Assembly (NCBI RefSeq): GCF_965638725.1
Contig: NC_134953.1
Span: forward strand, 37,500,854 to 37,564,853
DNA length: 64,000 nt
Source of the DNA: Aptenodytes patagonicus
Taxonomy: Eukaryota; Chordata; Aves; Sphenisciformes; Spheniscidae
Direction of reading: 5' to 3'
The notes below the pieces were generated by a model that worked only from the letters and a program-made list of their open reading frames with translations, searched no databases and was not told the origin of the DNA. Of the stretch, positions 1-10,853 are shown piece by piece. The position numbers were made by a program, and so were the translations under genes. Every line of letters starts with the position of its first letter. The stretch's first letter is position 1.

Positions 1-547
1 CTTACTAAAATAAAGCAGACATCTATAAAATAAAATTTAAAAAAAAAAAAAAAAAAACAACTGTTGATGTTAGGTGTCATAAAAGGGTGAGAGAAATGAA
101 AGCAGTAAAAGTTCATGGAAAGAGTAAATGATCAATGAAGATGTGAGATAAAGATCAATGAGAAATTGTATTAACTTTTAAATTATTGCCTGATACAGTA
201 AAATGTACAAATTGTATACCTATGGTAACACCTATACACATTTCTTTAGCATTCATTGTGACATCATTATTCCAGGATAAATATAAATGGAACTTAGCTG
301 CTTATTATAGTATTATAATGCTTATTCTCTTTAAGACGTGTGTCCTTAATTCCTACTGGCATGGGAATAGGACGCACCATTAAAACAGTACCAAAAAAAA
401 TCAAATCCCATATTGTGCTTTGGCTTCTACATAAATAAATAATAGGTTCCTCCAGACAACTGAAGCGTAACATATCATATCACACAGGTGAAAAAAAAAT
501 ATATATACTGGTTGCTGCATATTAGTATCAGAATTTTCTTTTAATAG
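1..547 (+). other. MYPN intron, 3' end
   Basis: A+T-rich intron with a poly(A) run at 39-57. No coding exon is seen before the acceptor at 547. Confidence 0.7.
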
Positions 548-695
548 CCCAACCCAGGGATTAACAAAGAAAAATCTGAAGCCTCTGCCATTAGCAACAG
601 ATGATTCTATTCGGGAAAATAAAGCTGCACTTGTAAAGGACCTAGAAAGAAAACTGCATTTCAGAGAGGATGTTAATCAACAAAGTAGTCAGCAG
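548..695 (+). CDS. MYPN: MYPN exon: linker upstream of Ig3
   Basis: First MYPN exon in the window (148 bp). The acceptor is TTTTCTTTTAATAG and the donor CAG|GTAAGA. The first base completes a codon from the preceding exon, and 49 codons follow, beginning PTQGLTKKNLKPLPLATDD and ending SSQQ in phase 0. It contains the charged helical stretch KDLERKLHFRE, which is conserved between myopalladin and palladin just before the Ig3-5 module. The preceding exon is outside the window. Confidence 0.95.
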
Positions 696-3600
696 GTAAG
701 AAAATCGAGTGTTATTAGAATAAATTTCACTCATGAACAAGATATGTATTATGACTTGTGAAACAAAAGGTGTTTGTGTGGTTGAGCTGCGACACTACTT
801 TGCAGAGTAAAGTTTTGTGGTAAGTACTGGTTTGGAATAGCTAACTGGAGCTTTAAATAGGAAGTATGAGGGGATGCAGTTGTAGAGGGTTTACTTTGTG
901 ACTGAGTAGCATTTTTAATTTCTGATCATCTCTATTAGAGACCGGTGGGAATGTAAAACTTTTTTCTTTTCATGGAAGCTTCTACACATTGGATCTCATT
1001 TTTTCACTTTACAAGTTGCTCAACTCATTGCACAGATACACATTCATACACTGTATATTTTTAAGACAAATTAAGGAGTAAAGTAATCAAACTGTTTAAG
1101 AAATGGTTTCTGGTTTTGCTTTGGTTGAACTAAAATGCAGTATTCAATTTTTAGCATTAAACCTATTTTTCCAAATCTCCCAACTTATATGAATTGACAG
1201 GGACTTGGTAGGAACTTAATAAAGTTTTTGGTAGCTGTTACTGGCATACACCGAACTTTAGGCCTAGCATTACTAGAGTTTAGCAAAATAACAAGCCTTT
1301 TACACAGTTCAAGGAACTAAGTATCAGTTCATTCTTAACTGGAATCAATCAATTCACCGGATCTGGGCAGTGTCTATGAAATTAAAGAAGAAATAAAAAA
1401 TGAAATAATATTTTGAGGTTGAAATCACTGTAAATCAGGTTCAACCACCCTCAAATAACAGTAGGACACACTAAGGACTGCTAGATAGCTTTCTGTCTGT
1501 AGGTGGTTATGCTACTCTCACCTTGGCCATGGAGCCCCGCACAGCTGTCCCACCAGCTCAGGCTTAACGCAGCAAATAATGGTTTACCCTGATCTGTCAT
1601 CAACAAGGGAACTTTTCACAAGGTCTATTAGCCCTTCTGACAGAGAACATGCAAAGATAAGCAAAAAGCCATGGAGTCTCTGGAGTAAATTACCCTCTGT
1701 GGACAACTGCAGTGTAATCCCTGTTTTTTTAATTTTGCTGTTGACCTTTCTTTCTGACAGATCATGCTGCCAAAGCACTTTGAGTAAAACAACTGGCAAG
1801 CAGTATGTTTCACAGATGAATCACAAGTGTTACAATTTGTACTTGCTATGGTAGTAAGACAAATTATTTAGAGAGCTACTGTGAAATACCAATCAGTCTT
1901 TCGAGTTAACTGCATGATAACCCCTTTAGAAACAATGATCCTACTAGTGTCAAAGTTATCTGCTGACAGCAGAAGTTATTTATACACTTATTTGCTATTC
2001 TGCATGAGACTAAACCAAAATCTTGATTCCCAAATCCCCCAAACACTGAAAAACTTCAAAGCTGGCACTTTTCTAATTGTTATGGTAGTTAGAATGCCAA
2101 TGGTAATGAACTAGAAAACAATTTTAGGATTGCTCAATATAAGTTCCCTCATTTTCCCCTCAGTTCCCATCTTTAATCACTTCTGATTTTATTCTTCCAC
2201 ATCCAGGAAAACCACTGCTCAGACTGACCCCAGCAAATTCAAGTCTGAGTTTTCTCCTCAGTGAAAGCAGTGATTATTTAAAGAGATGAAAGGATGCATA
2301 GTATTTTCCAAAATTCCTATCACTTTGCCATTTATAGAACAATCAACATCGTGTGAATAATATGTTGGAGTACTGGATTCACACCCATAGATTTTGTCCT
2401 GTTTTTTCCTCTTGTAGTTACCACAGAATTTAAAAGGAGACATTTTCATCCTATATATAGCATATCTGCATTAAATTGATTATTATAATGGTAGGGAAGG
2501 GCTTCTTACTCACTTTCTCATAAATACAAATGTAACTCTCCTCTGTATGAGAGATCACTGCATACTGAATGGAGTACAGCATCCAATAAGAATCTCAAAG
2601 TGTTGGCTTCTTTGTATTTTCTACATGGTATTTTAAGAATTCCTTCTCATAAAATGTGTCCTATAGCATATTTTTATTTAGAGAATTGTATTGTAACCCC
2701 GTATTTCAATAGCAGCATTTGGTCCCATTTACAGTATCTACAGAGCACGTAGGGATCATCTAGAATGAAAGCTGCAGATGACAAGTCTGTGTCTTAAAAT
2801 ACTGGTATTGTCTTATATTACTACATAAAGTGCAACAATGACATGAGTGATTTACATCCTGGTGCTCTATTTATTATCTATCATTGACTTCCATATGAAA
2901 AGTGTTTAGCTTACAAGTCAAGATTTTCCTAAAGTGTCAGCATTATGCACTCAGCATGATATCTTATAATCCAGATGTACTCCTTCTGTTTCATCCAGTA
3001 CATCATTCATCACCAACCATAAAAAAATCCAGAATCAGAACATAGTTGGTAGTTTTGCTGATGTTGCATGAGACAGAACAGATTAGTCTCTGGTCTTCTA
3101 CAGCTATGATAATCATGCAGTGCTGACAGAAATACAAATATGATTTTGCTAAGATTCTAGCTGCAACTTTGATCAAGTACATGCACTAACAAGCTGTCAT
3201 TTTTACCAGAAAAAAACACCATACCTGTCATTTATGCAGATGGTAGTATGCTATATTGCCAGGTGAAATTTCATCACAATTAGGAGCGTTGAAAAAAAGA
3301 GGTTCAGTTATACCAAACGTCTTCAGTCAGATTTGCTCAGTTCTTTCAAACAGAAGAAAGACTAAATGAGGATTAGCTTTAGGCAATTGCAGGAAGAGGT
3401 TAGGACAAATCCCAGGATATAGGAGACTTAACTCAGTTTCTTCCTTGGCCAGTTGAATTCATAACTCTTAACTCCCGTAAGGACAGCCTAACTCCTTGCC
3501 AGTGGGTATGTGTACTGTTGGTGCTGTCCCAGGTTGCACAAATAATTAAGCATTCTTTATCAGCAGGATAAAAATCTGGAAATTCCACCTTTCAGAATAG

Positions 3601-3801
3601 CTCCCTTAACAGGAGACCTGAGCCTTTCTCTCACCTTCTCCAGCTCAATGAATAAAACTTAAGACTTCCAGGCAGTGTGGAACAGGACCTCCTTTAGCAG
3701 GACATTTCAGAGAGCATTTCAGCTTAATGGTTAGGGTTGTTTGAGGAAGCTGCTAGAATCCTTTCTTCCAGTTGTGTGGAGAAAAGAAACAGAGACAGAC
3801 T

Positions 3802-3823
3802 GAGAGAGAGAGAGAGAGAGAGA
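3802..3823. repeat. GA microsatellite
   Basis: About eleven GA units within a longer purine tract. On the opposite strand it produces a spurious Ser/Leu-repeat open frame. Confidence 0.95.
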
Positions 3824-5337
3824 AAGAAAAAGAGACTCACTCTCCTGCCTAGGAACGAGGATAAACACCTGGATTCTTGTCCTTGCTGTAATGGATGTTT
3901 CAGTATTTCTGCAAAGTCAAAGAGGACAAGAAGGACAAAGAACTTCCCTGTCCACTCGTCTCTGCCCCCATAATGTTTTCTTAGCATGGAGCTCAGAGCT
4001 TCCTCTTGGAGACTGAGGTTGAAATCCTCTGAGACAAAGCATCCAAGTCTCATAACCTCAGTGACTGTCTGGGCTACTGCACCATTTGATGAAAGGAGAG
4101 CACTGCCAGTGTTATCTCCACTTCCCAAAATCTGTCAGTCTAGTCCATTGGGCCTTTTATCTTCCTTACAAGTAAAATATCTTGGTAATGTTCAGTTAGA
4201 ATACATCATGTAGAAATAAAAAGGTGTGTGGGGAGAAAAGGGCAAGCAGAGAATTTGCGGGGATTTTGGTAAATGGAAAAAAATATAAATGTGTAATGCA
4301 AACTGATTCTTTTACCCTGGTATTTGAAAACATTTACAGACTTCACCAATGGGACTATACATAGAGGAAATTCAGCTTTACAGGCAAAACTTAGAAATTA
4401 ATGATATTATCTCCTCAAAACTTTACTGTACAAATAATATAAAATAGAAAAATGAGGTAATTAAACCTCAAAATCCTAGACACTAATAAAAATAAAGGAA
4501 TTAACTGTGCAATAATAAAGGAGAGTTAAGTACCTGGGCCTGGTTTATACCTTTTGGTTATAAGAACTACAAACTGTGCTCACATATCTCTGTCATTTAC
4601 TATGAAGAATATCATGTGGCAATGCTGGTTGGTTGCGTCTTATGTAAGACCCAGATAACAGCGTGGTCACTGCCTTATTTTTAGGACAAAGAGTAAAGCT
4701 ACAGCTGTTTAGACAATTATGCACAGCCCTCACATGAATATTCTTTACTTTTGCTAGGGAATGCTTTATAACAGATTTCAGAGCAGAAGAGATGCAGGGT
4801 TTGTCCAAAAGCTTTTAGATCATTAAAAACCACGGCCTGTAAAGCCATATGCAGAACACAACTCATCACACAGGCCACATCACCACTAACACCTCAACAC
4901 TGATCAAACAGAATCATCTCCTTGCAGTTCGCATACTAAGCAGTCAGCCTCAGAAGGGTCGCAAGAATCACCAAGAGCTCTGTTCCCCAGAGCACAAGAA
5001 TTACACTTAATTCAATCACTCCAAAAATCTTGCTCAAAAACAAGCTTCACATTATCTCCCAAAGGTCAGCAAACGTAGGCAATTTTGGACTAAGGATGGG
5101 AATTAAACCCCAAGGAGTCCTCACAGAAGCTTGTTTGCTCTGTACTAGAAATGAGAAGAGATTTAAGAACCTGTCCAAGACAAATTACCAGATCTTGACA
5201 TTAATAGGTATAAACTCCCAATAATCGTGGGAATGAATAGTTGAACAACCACTTGTAGCTGTCTTCTCAAGAACTAGATCTAATCAGCAACAAAGTACAG
5301 ACGGGTTTTCCTGGTAGGGATCCTGGCTTGCAGAACT

Positions 5338-5378
5338 CATCACCTAGGAAAGGGAACCCATCACCTAGGAAAGGGAAC
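5338..5378. repeat. 21-bp tandem duplication, two copies
   Basis: The unit beginning CACCTAGGAAAGGGAACC occurs twice in direct tandem with a 21-bp period (starts at 5341 and 5362) and no visible mismatch, so the duplication is probably recent. Confidence 0.9.
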
Positions 5379-5712
5379 CTGAGCTCCTCATGTTTTCACA
5401 CACACACCTAAGCTGCTCGCTCCAGCTGATAAGTCTGTGGGAGTTGGAGATGCAAACCTCATTTGCTTTCTCTTCTGTTTTCCTCTTGCTCTATCACTTT
5501 GAGCTGAACTGTATTTTGAATATTGTCTAGCTGTGTACCACAGATGACTTGCCAGACTCTTCAAAGGTTTGTGCTTACATTTGGATAGCATGATATTCAT
5601 GCCTTGTGCCATGTAAGAGGGCCCAACTGCAAGAAATAAGTCGCTTCAGTGATACCTCTCCATGGGACATGATAAGTGAAGAAAAGCATGCATATTAGAT
5701 CTGTTGGTTTTT

Positions 5713-5758
5713 GATTCTCACTGCTGAAAGAGAGAGGGAGGGGGGGAGAGTGAGAATC
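5713..5758. repeat. Perfect 10-bp inverted repeat around a purine tract
   Basis: GATTCTCACT at 5713-5722 pairs exactly with AGTGAGAATC at 5749-5758 across a 26-nt loop, most of which is a G/A tract. Confidence 0.85.
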
Positions 5759-6339
5759 CAAAATAAACAGAAGATTTCAGTCAGAGTAGCCTACATTAGA
5801 CGTTGAAGCCAAGGAGTGTTATAGCTTGGAAACAGACACTGAGATGCAATATATGCCAGTTTCTTAGATAAACTGCTAACTGGATTTAGAGTAACTCTGC
5901 CAAAAAGCCAATCTAATAAAAGTTACAAAACTGGGATTAAATTGGGAAATTTGTGTGGAGTTGGCAATGAGTGGCAAACAGAATTATGTTTTTATACAGT
6001 ATATGAGAATCAACATTCAAATAAAGTTCTTCTAGCCTTTCTATTTGTGGTAATTTCCATGGGTTACTATGCTAATGTCAGAATATTTTGATGCTACAAG
6101 CTTCTACTAACTGTAAGCATGTATTTTCACTAAGATCTGAATCCTGCTAAAGTCAACAGCAAGATGGGTTTTAACTTCAACAGATCCAGGATTTTAGAAC
6201 TTGTATTCACACACAAAGGTGCTTAAAAACTTACAGGAATTACTACAGTCTGTGCAATTCCCCTTTTTGCCAAAAAGGTTCACAGGTAGCAGAAGGATCC
6301 AGGAGCTAGATTACTTGACTCAAGATCTAGGAGAACATG

Positions 6340-6450
6340 ATCCAACTACCTGCTCTGTCACAGACTTTCTATGTTATCTTAACAGGTCACTTAGCTTCTT
6401 TAGGCCTCAATTTCTCATATGTAAAATGCAGGTAACAGCCCTGCCCTGAA
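6340..6450 (+). mobile_element. MIR SINE fragment
   Basis: The stretch with CAGGTCACTTAGCTTCTTT, AGGCCTCAATTTCTCATATG and TAAAATGCAGGTAACA matches the MIR core as I recall it (ttgggcaagtcactta, gcctcagtttcctcatctg, taaaatggggataa). MIR is an ancient tRNA-derived SINE present since early amniotes. The copy is diverged and its ends are approximate. Confidence 0.7.
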
Positions 6451-8658
6451 GGGTGCCTTGCTGTCAGGTGCTCCTAAAATTATGGTGATGGGGCCAAATA
6501 GATCAATCACGGAGACAAAATGAGGTGAATCTGTACCTTCAACGAGACTTGCATTGAGAGAAGGTTTTGTTTGCCATACTGGTCAAATTACAACCATCCA
6601 GCAGCACCCTACAACAATATTGCCAAGGCAGTGCAAAGGCTAGCGGCTCCCCAGAAGAAAATCTGCATTTCACTTCTCCACCTGCCCCAAATTCCCACTA
6701 GCACTTCTCTTTTTTTCTTTTTCTTCCTTTTGAGTTAACTTTCTTCTAGCTCACTCCTGCAGAACAGGTCACTGTGGGATCGGATGACCGCCAGTGATGG
6801 CGGGAGGGACATGTGGGAGCATATGAATATGAGCAGGGAGGGAAGCAAGGGAATGCTGCTGCTAGCACAAGCTGGCAACTAAACTGGTTCAGCTACATTG
6901 TCAAATCATATACTGAATACGCTATACATCTCTGTGTCAATAATGCTGCACAGCTCACTTACAAGGTGCTACTAATGACTAGAGAAAAATGGTACAGATC
7001 TGCTTAAGACACATATTCACCAGTGCATTTCCTGGCTTTGCTCTGGCTGGTTTTAACAGTCTTTTACCCTTCTACTTATAACCTGCCAATATCAATGCCG
7101 CCATCACTGCCTACTCCCCTGTTGCTAATGCATGTAAGTGAAATATCCAGGTTTCAAAAGTTACAGTCTACTCAGCATATATAGATAATTTTATACAATT
7201 ATATGTATTATATATATTCTAATTTGTACAGAATATTTACACCTCTAGATAGGAGCTTGAATTTTAGTTTTCTAACTGGGAGATAGCACAATTTTAAACA
7301 TCTGGCTACTATATTAAACAAGTGTCTGAATTCCTGTCTGTAAAATTTCATATTCCAGGAAAGTTGCCAAAAAGCAGCTGAAACCCTACATTTTTGACCC
7401 CAAAACAGAGCTTGAACTTTTGTACTCTTTCTCTTAAGTCTCCCCAGTATGCTGAACTGCAGCCTAGTTTTAACATTGTACCCAGTGATCACATGGACTT
7501 GTTCTTTGTGTGATGCTTTACGAAATACTTGTCTGAACCACACTTTGCCCTACTCCACTTATGTAACCACATTCAGAAATAGCTTTATGGCTTATGTGAT
7601 AAAAACAGCTCTTCAGAAAGCTATATTAATAACTATTTTCTGTTCTTGCTAATCCTAGAAGAAAATCTACCAAACAAGCAAAAAACTCCAAGATTATATT
7701 CTCTATACAACTGTGTATTTCCACTTATGTCAGAGATTCCTGTTCTTTCTAAGAAGTTTGGTATAACACCTTCAGTCTATGTATGATGGTGTTAAAATTT
7801 TCACAGCAATGTTAACTTAGTCTTGTTGGTTTGTGTGTAAATTTATATAAGCATATATATGCACACTAAACAACACATTTAGAAAGACAAAGACTGAAGT
7901 ATGAGCACAACACACAGAAAACACTTTGGGGCTGTGGGAACCCTAACTTCCGTATTTTCTAATTTAAAATGTATTTTTGAATATAACTCCTTAAAATGAC
8001 CAGTCCAAACGCATGCAGTCAGCCTGCACAGTTCCTAGCCAGAGACTGTTGCGTTAGCATGGAAACACTAATGACTCTTGTGGCTTCCGTGGACAAAGAA
8101 GCAGCCATCAGTAATGACAGCCCAGTGTTGATAGTGCAGCTATATGCATTTGTTCTGACAAACTGCTACTTTTATTTTATACCTTTTTCTGTGTGTGCAC
8201 ATACATCCAGAGTTACATGCACTCAAGAAATGTCAAAGAAAACCTGTCCGTGATTAACTTAAAAGTAGCCCCATGAAATACATTCCTTCCTCTATCATAT
8301 TTTCTACTGCAAGCAGATGTATGAAAAGGAAGAACTGCTCATATTTCTTAATGAAGTAAAGTTTGTAAGAAGTTAGTATCTTCAGCACATCAGTCAGGAA
8401 AAAAATTATACACTGTGATCACAGAAAACTTTTTCAGATCTAAAACAGAAGCAAGAAACATTAGGTTAATTACAGTTTGAAAATAATTGCTCTAAGTTTA
8501 ATTTATGTTAGTTGGTTAGACAACTTAAGACAAACCTGTACCTTGGAGTAGAGTTAATAAAAGATGTTAACTATCTCTATCAGCATTGTTTGGTTTCATC
8601 TGTAGGCCATCATGGCTACAGCAACCCTATACTATTAATTTCTTATTACATACCACAA

Positions 8659-8687
8659 CTTCTATGATTCTATGATTCTATGATTCT
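8659..8687 (+). mobile_element. CR1 LINE 3'-tail remnant
   Basis: Three and a half tandem TCTATGAT units. This is the characteristic 3' terminal repeat of avian CR1 elements, here in + orientation. The sequence upstream is too diverged for me to extend the element with confidence; a simple repeat is the alternative. Confidence 0.5.
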
Positions 8688-10128
8688 TTTGGACAGCAAT
8701 GAATCTGAAAAAAAAAATCAGTATCAAAAATTGCTGACTAAACTCAACTATCTATAAACAATACTGGACTCTTCCATTAGCTTGCAGTATTTCATTGCCT
8801 CTTAACTCCACTCTGTATCATTTTGTTCTGGAGTCAATACCTTACTCATTAATGTCATGCCTTGAAAGTGTAATGGTAATGCCTTCCTAGCCCCATTACT
8901 TCCCTCTGCCAGAGAGCACCATATGATGAAAAACTCACTTCAGGGACCAAGCAATGATTCCCCAATCTTTAACGATACAGTTGAGGATGTATTAAAAGTA
9001 TAAAAGTACAATACTGCCTTTTTAATTTGAAACAGTATTCTTGTCATTAGCAATTTTCATTTCCAAAACCTGCTTTTGACACAGCCACCAGAAAACTGAA
9101 CTAAAGAAAAATTTGATCTAGAGATTAGTTACATCATTCTGAAAAAAGTCATCACGTTCACGCTTTGTAGGTCTAATGAAACATGCATGTAGCTCAATAA
9201 AGTTGAAGACTCTGTACAACTAACATAGTCCAGTGGCAGATTTATGTACTGTCATAAAAGAATGTGTTGGTAAGCTTCACAGGGCAGTAAATAACTTGTC
9301 TGCTGACTTCCAGATTATGGAGATTGAACAGTTTTGTATGTGGGAGCAGATGCAGGCCCCTTACTTTCTTCCCTTGTTCTTTATTATGTTGCACTTAACA
9401 AATAAAAGGTGTTGGCTCTTCCAAAAGCCCTCTTCCAATTTTTAGTCTTCTAGACTACTGCTTTCAGTTGCTATCTGACTCTGAGAAGTCTTAACACTTT
9501 TCATCCCCGCTCATTTTATTCTAATCTGAGCTCAGAGTTGCCCTCTCAGAGTAAAAATTCTTCACGAACTTACTGTGTCTAGCTTCTGAGATAACCAATT
9601 TGTGAGTCACTTCACCTACTCTGTCCATCAGCCCTGTTGCCCTCTAAACATACATAACACTTGAAAAATGGCTTATCTTTACAAAGGGAGTAACAGTGCT
9701 CAAAAGTGCTCAAATATGGTAAATGAGAAACATGTATGCAAAACGGTGTATTTAGCTTTATAATTATGCTGTCATATAAGCAATATCCAGAAATAATTAC
9801 ATAATTTTTGAGAGGGTCATCACACAATAAACAGTAACATGTTTAAACAGGCAGAAATTAGACTCTCTTTATGATACTTGTTATATTGCCCTGGCCTTTA
9901 TTCATGTGACAAATAATTAGATGATGGAAAGGGAAGGAGGGAAAGAGATTACCCCTAGCTTAATTAATCCTTAATTAGCCTCCACATTTCCAAAGGCCAC
10001 ACAGCATGTGAAATCCCTGAAAACAATTTCATTCTTAGAAGAATTACATATAGTATCTTCAGGTCCTACTGGAAAATTCAGAGACTCAAGGTAATCCTTT
10101 CTCAGTAGGTACAATTTTTTTGCCACAG

Positions 10129-10320
10129 ATTTTGCTCTCTCCTGTCAAGAACTACCTAAACAACATGAAGGAAATTATCAAATCTCTCAAAGAAATGGAA
10201 GGAAAACAAAACTTCAAATATGTTCTTCAGTACATTGCTGGCAATGAAGTATTTAGGTCTGAATTCCTTAATTTACGGGAGACTCTAGAACCAAAATATG
10301 ACTGCAGTCCATTTTGGTGA
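10129..10320 (+). other. Possible alternative terminal exon in MYPN intron
   Basis: An open frame of 63 codons follows a good acceptor (TTTTTTTGCCACAG, ending at 10128) and stops at TGA 10318-10320. The frame starts in phase 0 at the acceptor. That is the phase left by the MYPN exon ending at 695, so splicing 695 to 10129 would stay in frame. The peptide (for example VKNYLNNMKEIIKSLKEMEG) is charged and helical and resembles no domain I know. The sequence shows only the open frame, the acceptor and the matching phase; use as an exon is inference. A decayed retrocopy fragment or chance are alternatives. Confidence 0.3.
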
Positions 10321-10615
10321 CATGGCTGCTGCTTAAAACATAGTAGTCACTCCCTGATTTTTACTTGCTTCTTCATTCCTAAAAACACACAGGCTTTTTG
10401 TCAGTATCAAGGGTAAAAGACTGATGGCTTAACTTTCCCTTAGAACACTATAATCAGCTCTCACCACCTAAAGGGAAAAATGATCGCTTTGGTTGGTCAG
10501 AAATCGGAGAATCTCCGGTTTTACACTGGCTTAACTGAAATTAGAATTTGATCTATTGAAGTGATTTGTTGAGACATGCTGTGTGAAAGAAAAAAAGCTC
10601 AACAAGATGAAACTT

Positions 10616-10643
10616 TATAAGGCTGTTTGCTGATCACCAGCTG
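10616..10643 (+). promoter_or_regulatory. TATA-like box and CAGCTG E-box, candidate internal MYPN promoter
   Basis: TATAA at 10616-10620 is followed by the muscle-type E-box CAGCTG at 10638-10643. They lie immediately upstream of the open stretch that ends in a splice donor at 10853. The spacing would put a start site near 10645. The support is positional only. Confidence 0.3.
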
Positions 10644-10644
10644 T

Positions 10645-10853
10645 TGGCCAGCCCACAGAGGAAACAAAGCCAGCTAAGAAAGTGGATGATACCATCTAGT
10701 GGCTGGCTCCCACCCTTTGGCGCATGTCTCGCACACTTCTACAGACCTGCAACCTCAAAAACTCCCGCTTGGCAAAGCTGTACTCCTAGTGGTACATTTG
10801 AAGAAAGTATCAGAGCAGACTGTCCCTGTCAGAGTGGAGGGAAAGTGTTAAAG
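10645..10853 (+). other. Possible alternative first exon of a short MYPN isoform
   Basis: A G+C-richer stretch ends in a strong donor (AAAG|GTAAGG at 10853/10854). Its open frame is in phase 0 at that donor and so joins in frame to the Ig3 exon at 12854. An in-frame ATG lies at 10686-10688, in a weak Kozak context; the frame also opens earlier, at a non-ATG codon. A TATA-like box sits at 10616-10620. If used, the product would be about 56 new residues followed by Ig3-Ig5. In the paralogue palladin, short isoforms made from internal promoters are known. Here the signals are seen and the exon is inferred. Confidence 0.35.
10691..10702 (-). promoter_or_regulatory. CTCF-like motif
   Basis: ACCATCTAGTGG matches 11 of 12 positions of the reverse of the CTCF core (GCCMYCTRSTGG). 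It lies inside the candidate alternative first exon. Occupancy is unknown. Confidence 0.3.

Noticed and set aside
3724-4128. 134-codon minus-strand frame rich in Ser and Leu
   Set aside because: The Ser/Leu run is only the GA microsatellite read on the other strand; the rest has no family match and a chance length.
7208-7543. 111-codon minus-strand frame in the MYPN intron
   Set aside because: No domain, no splice context, compositionally like the surrounding intron.
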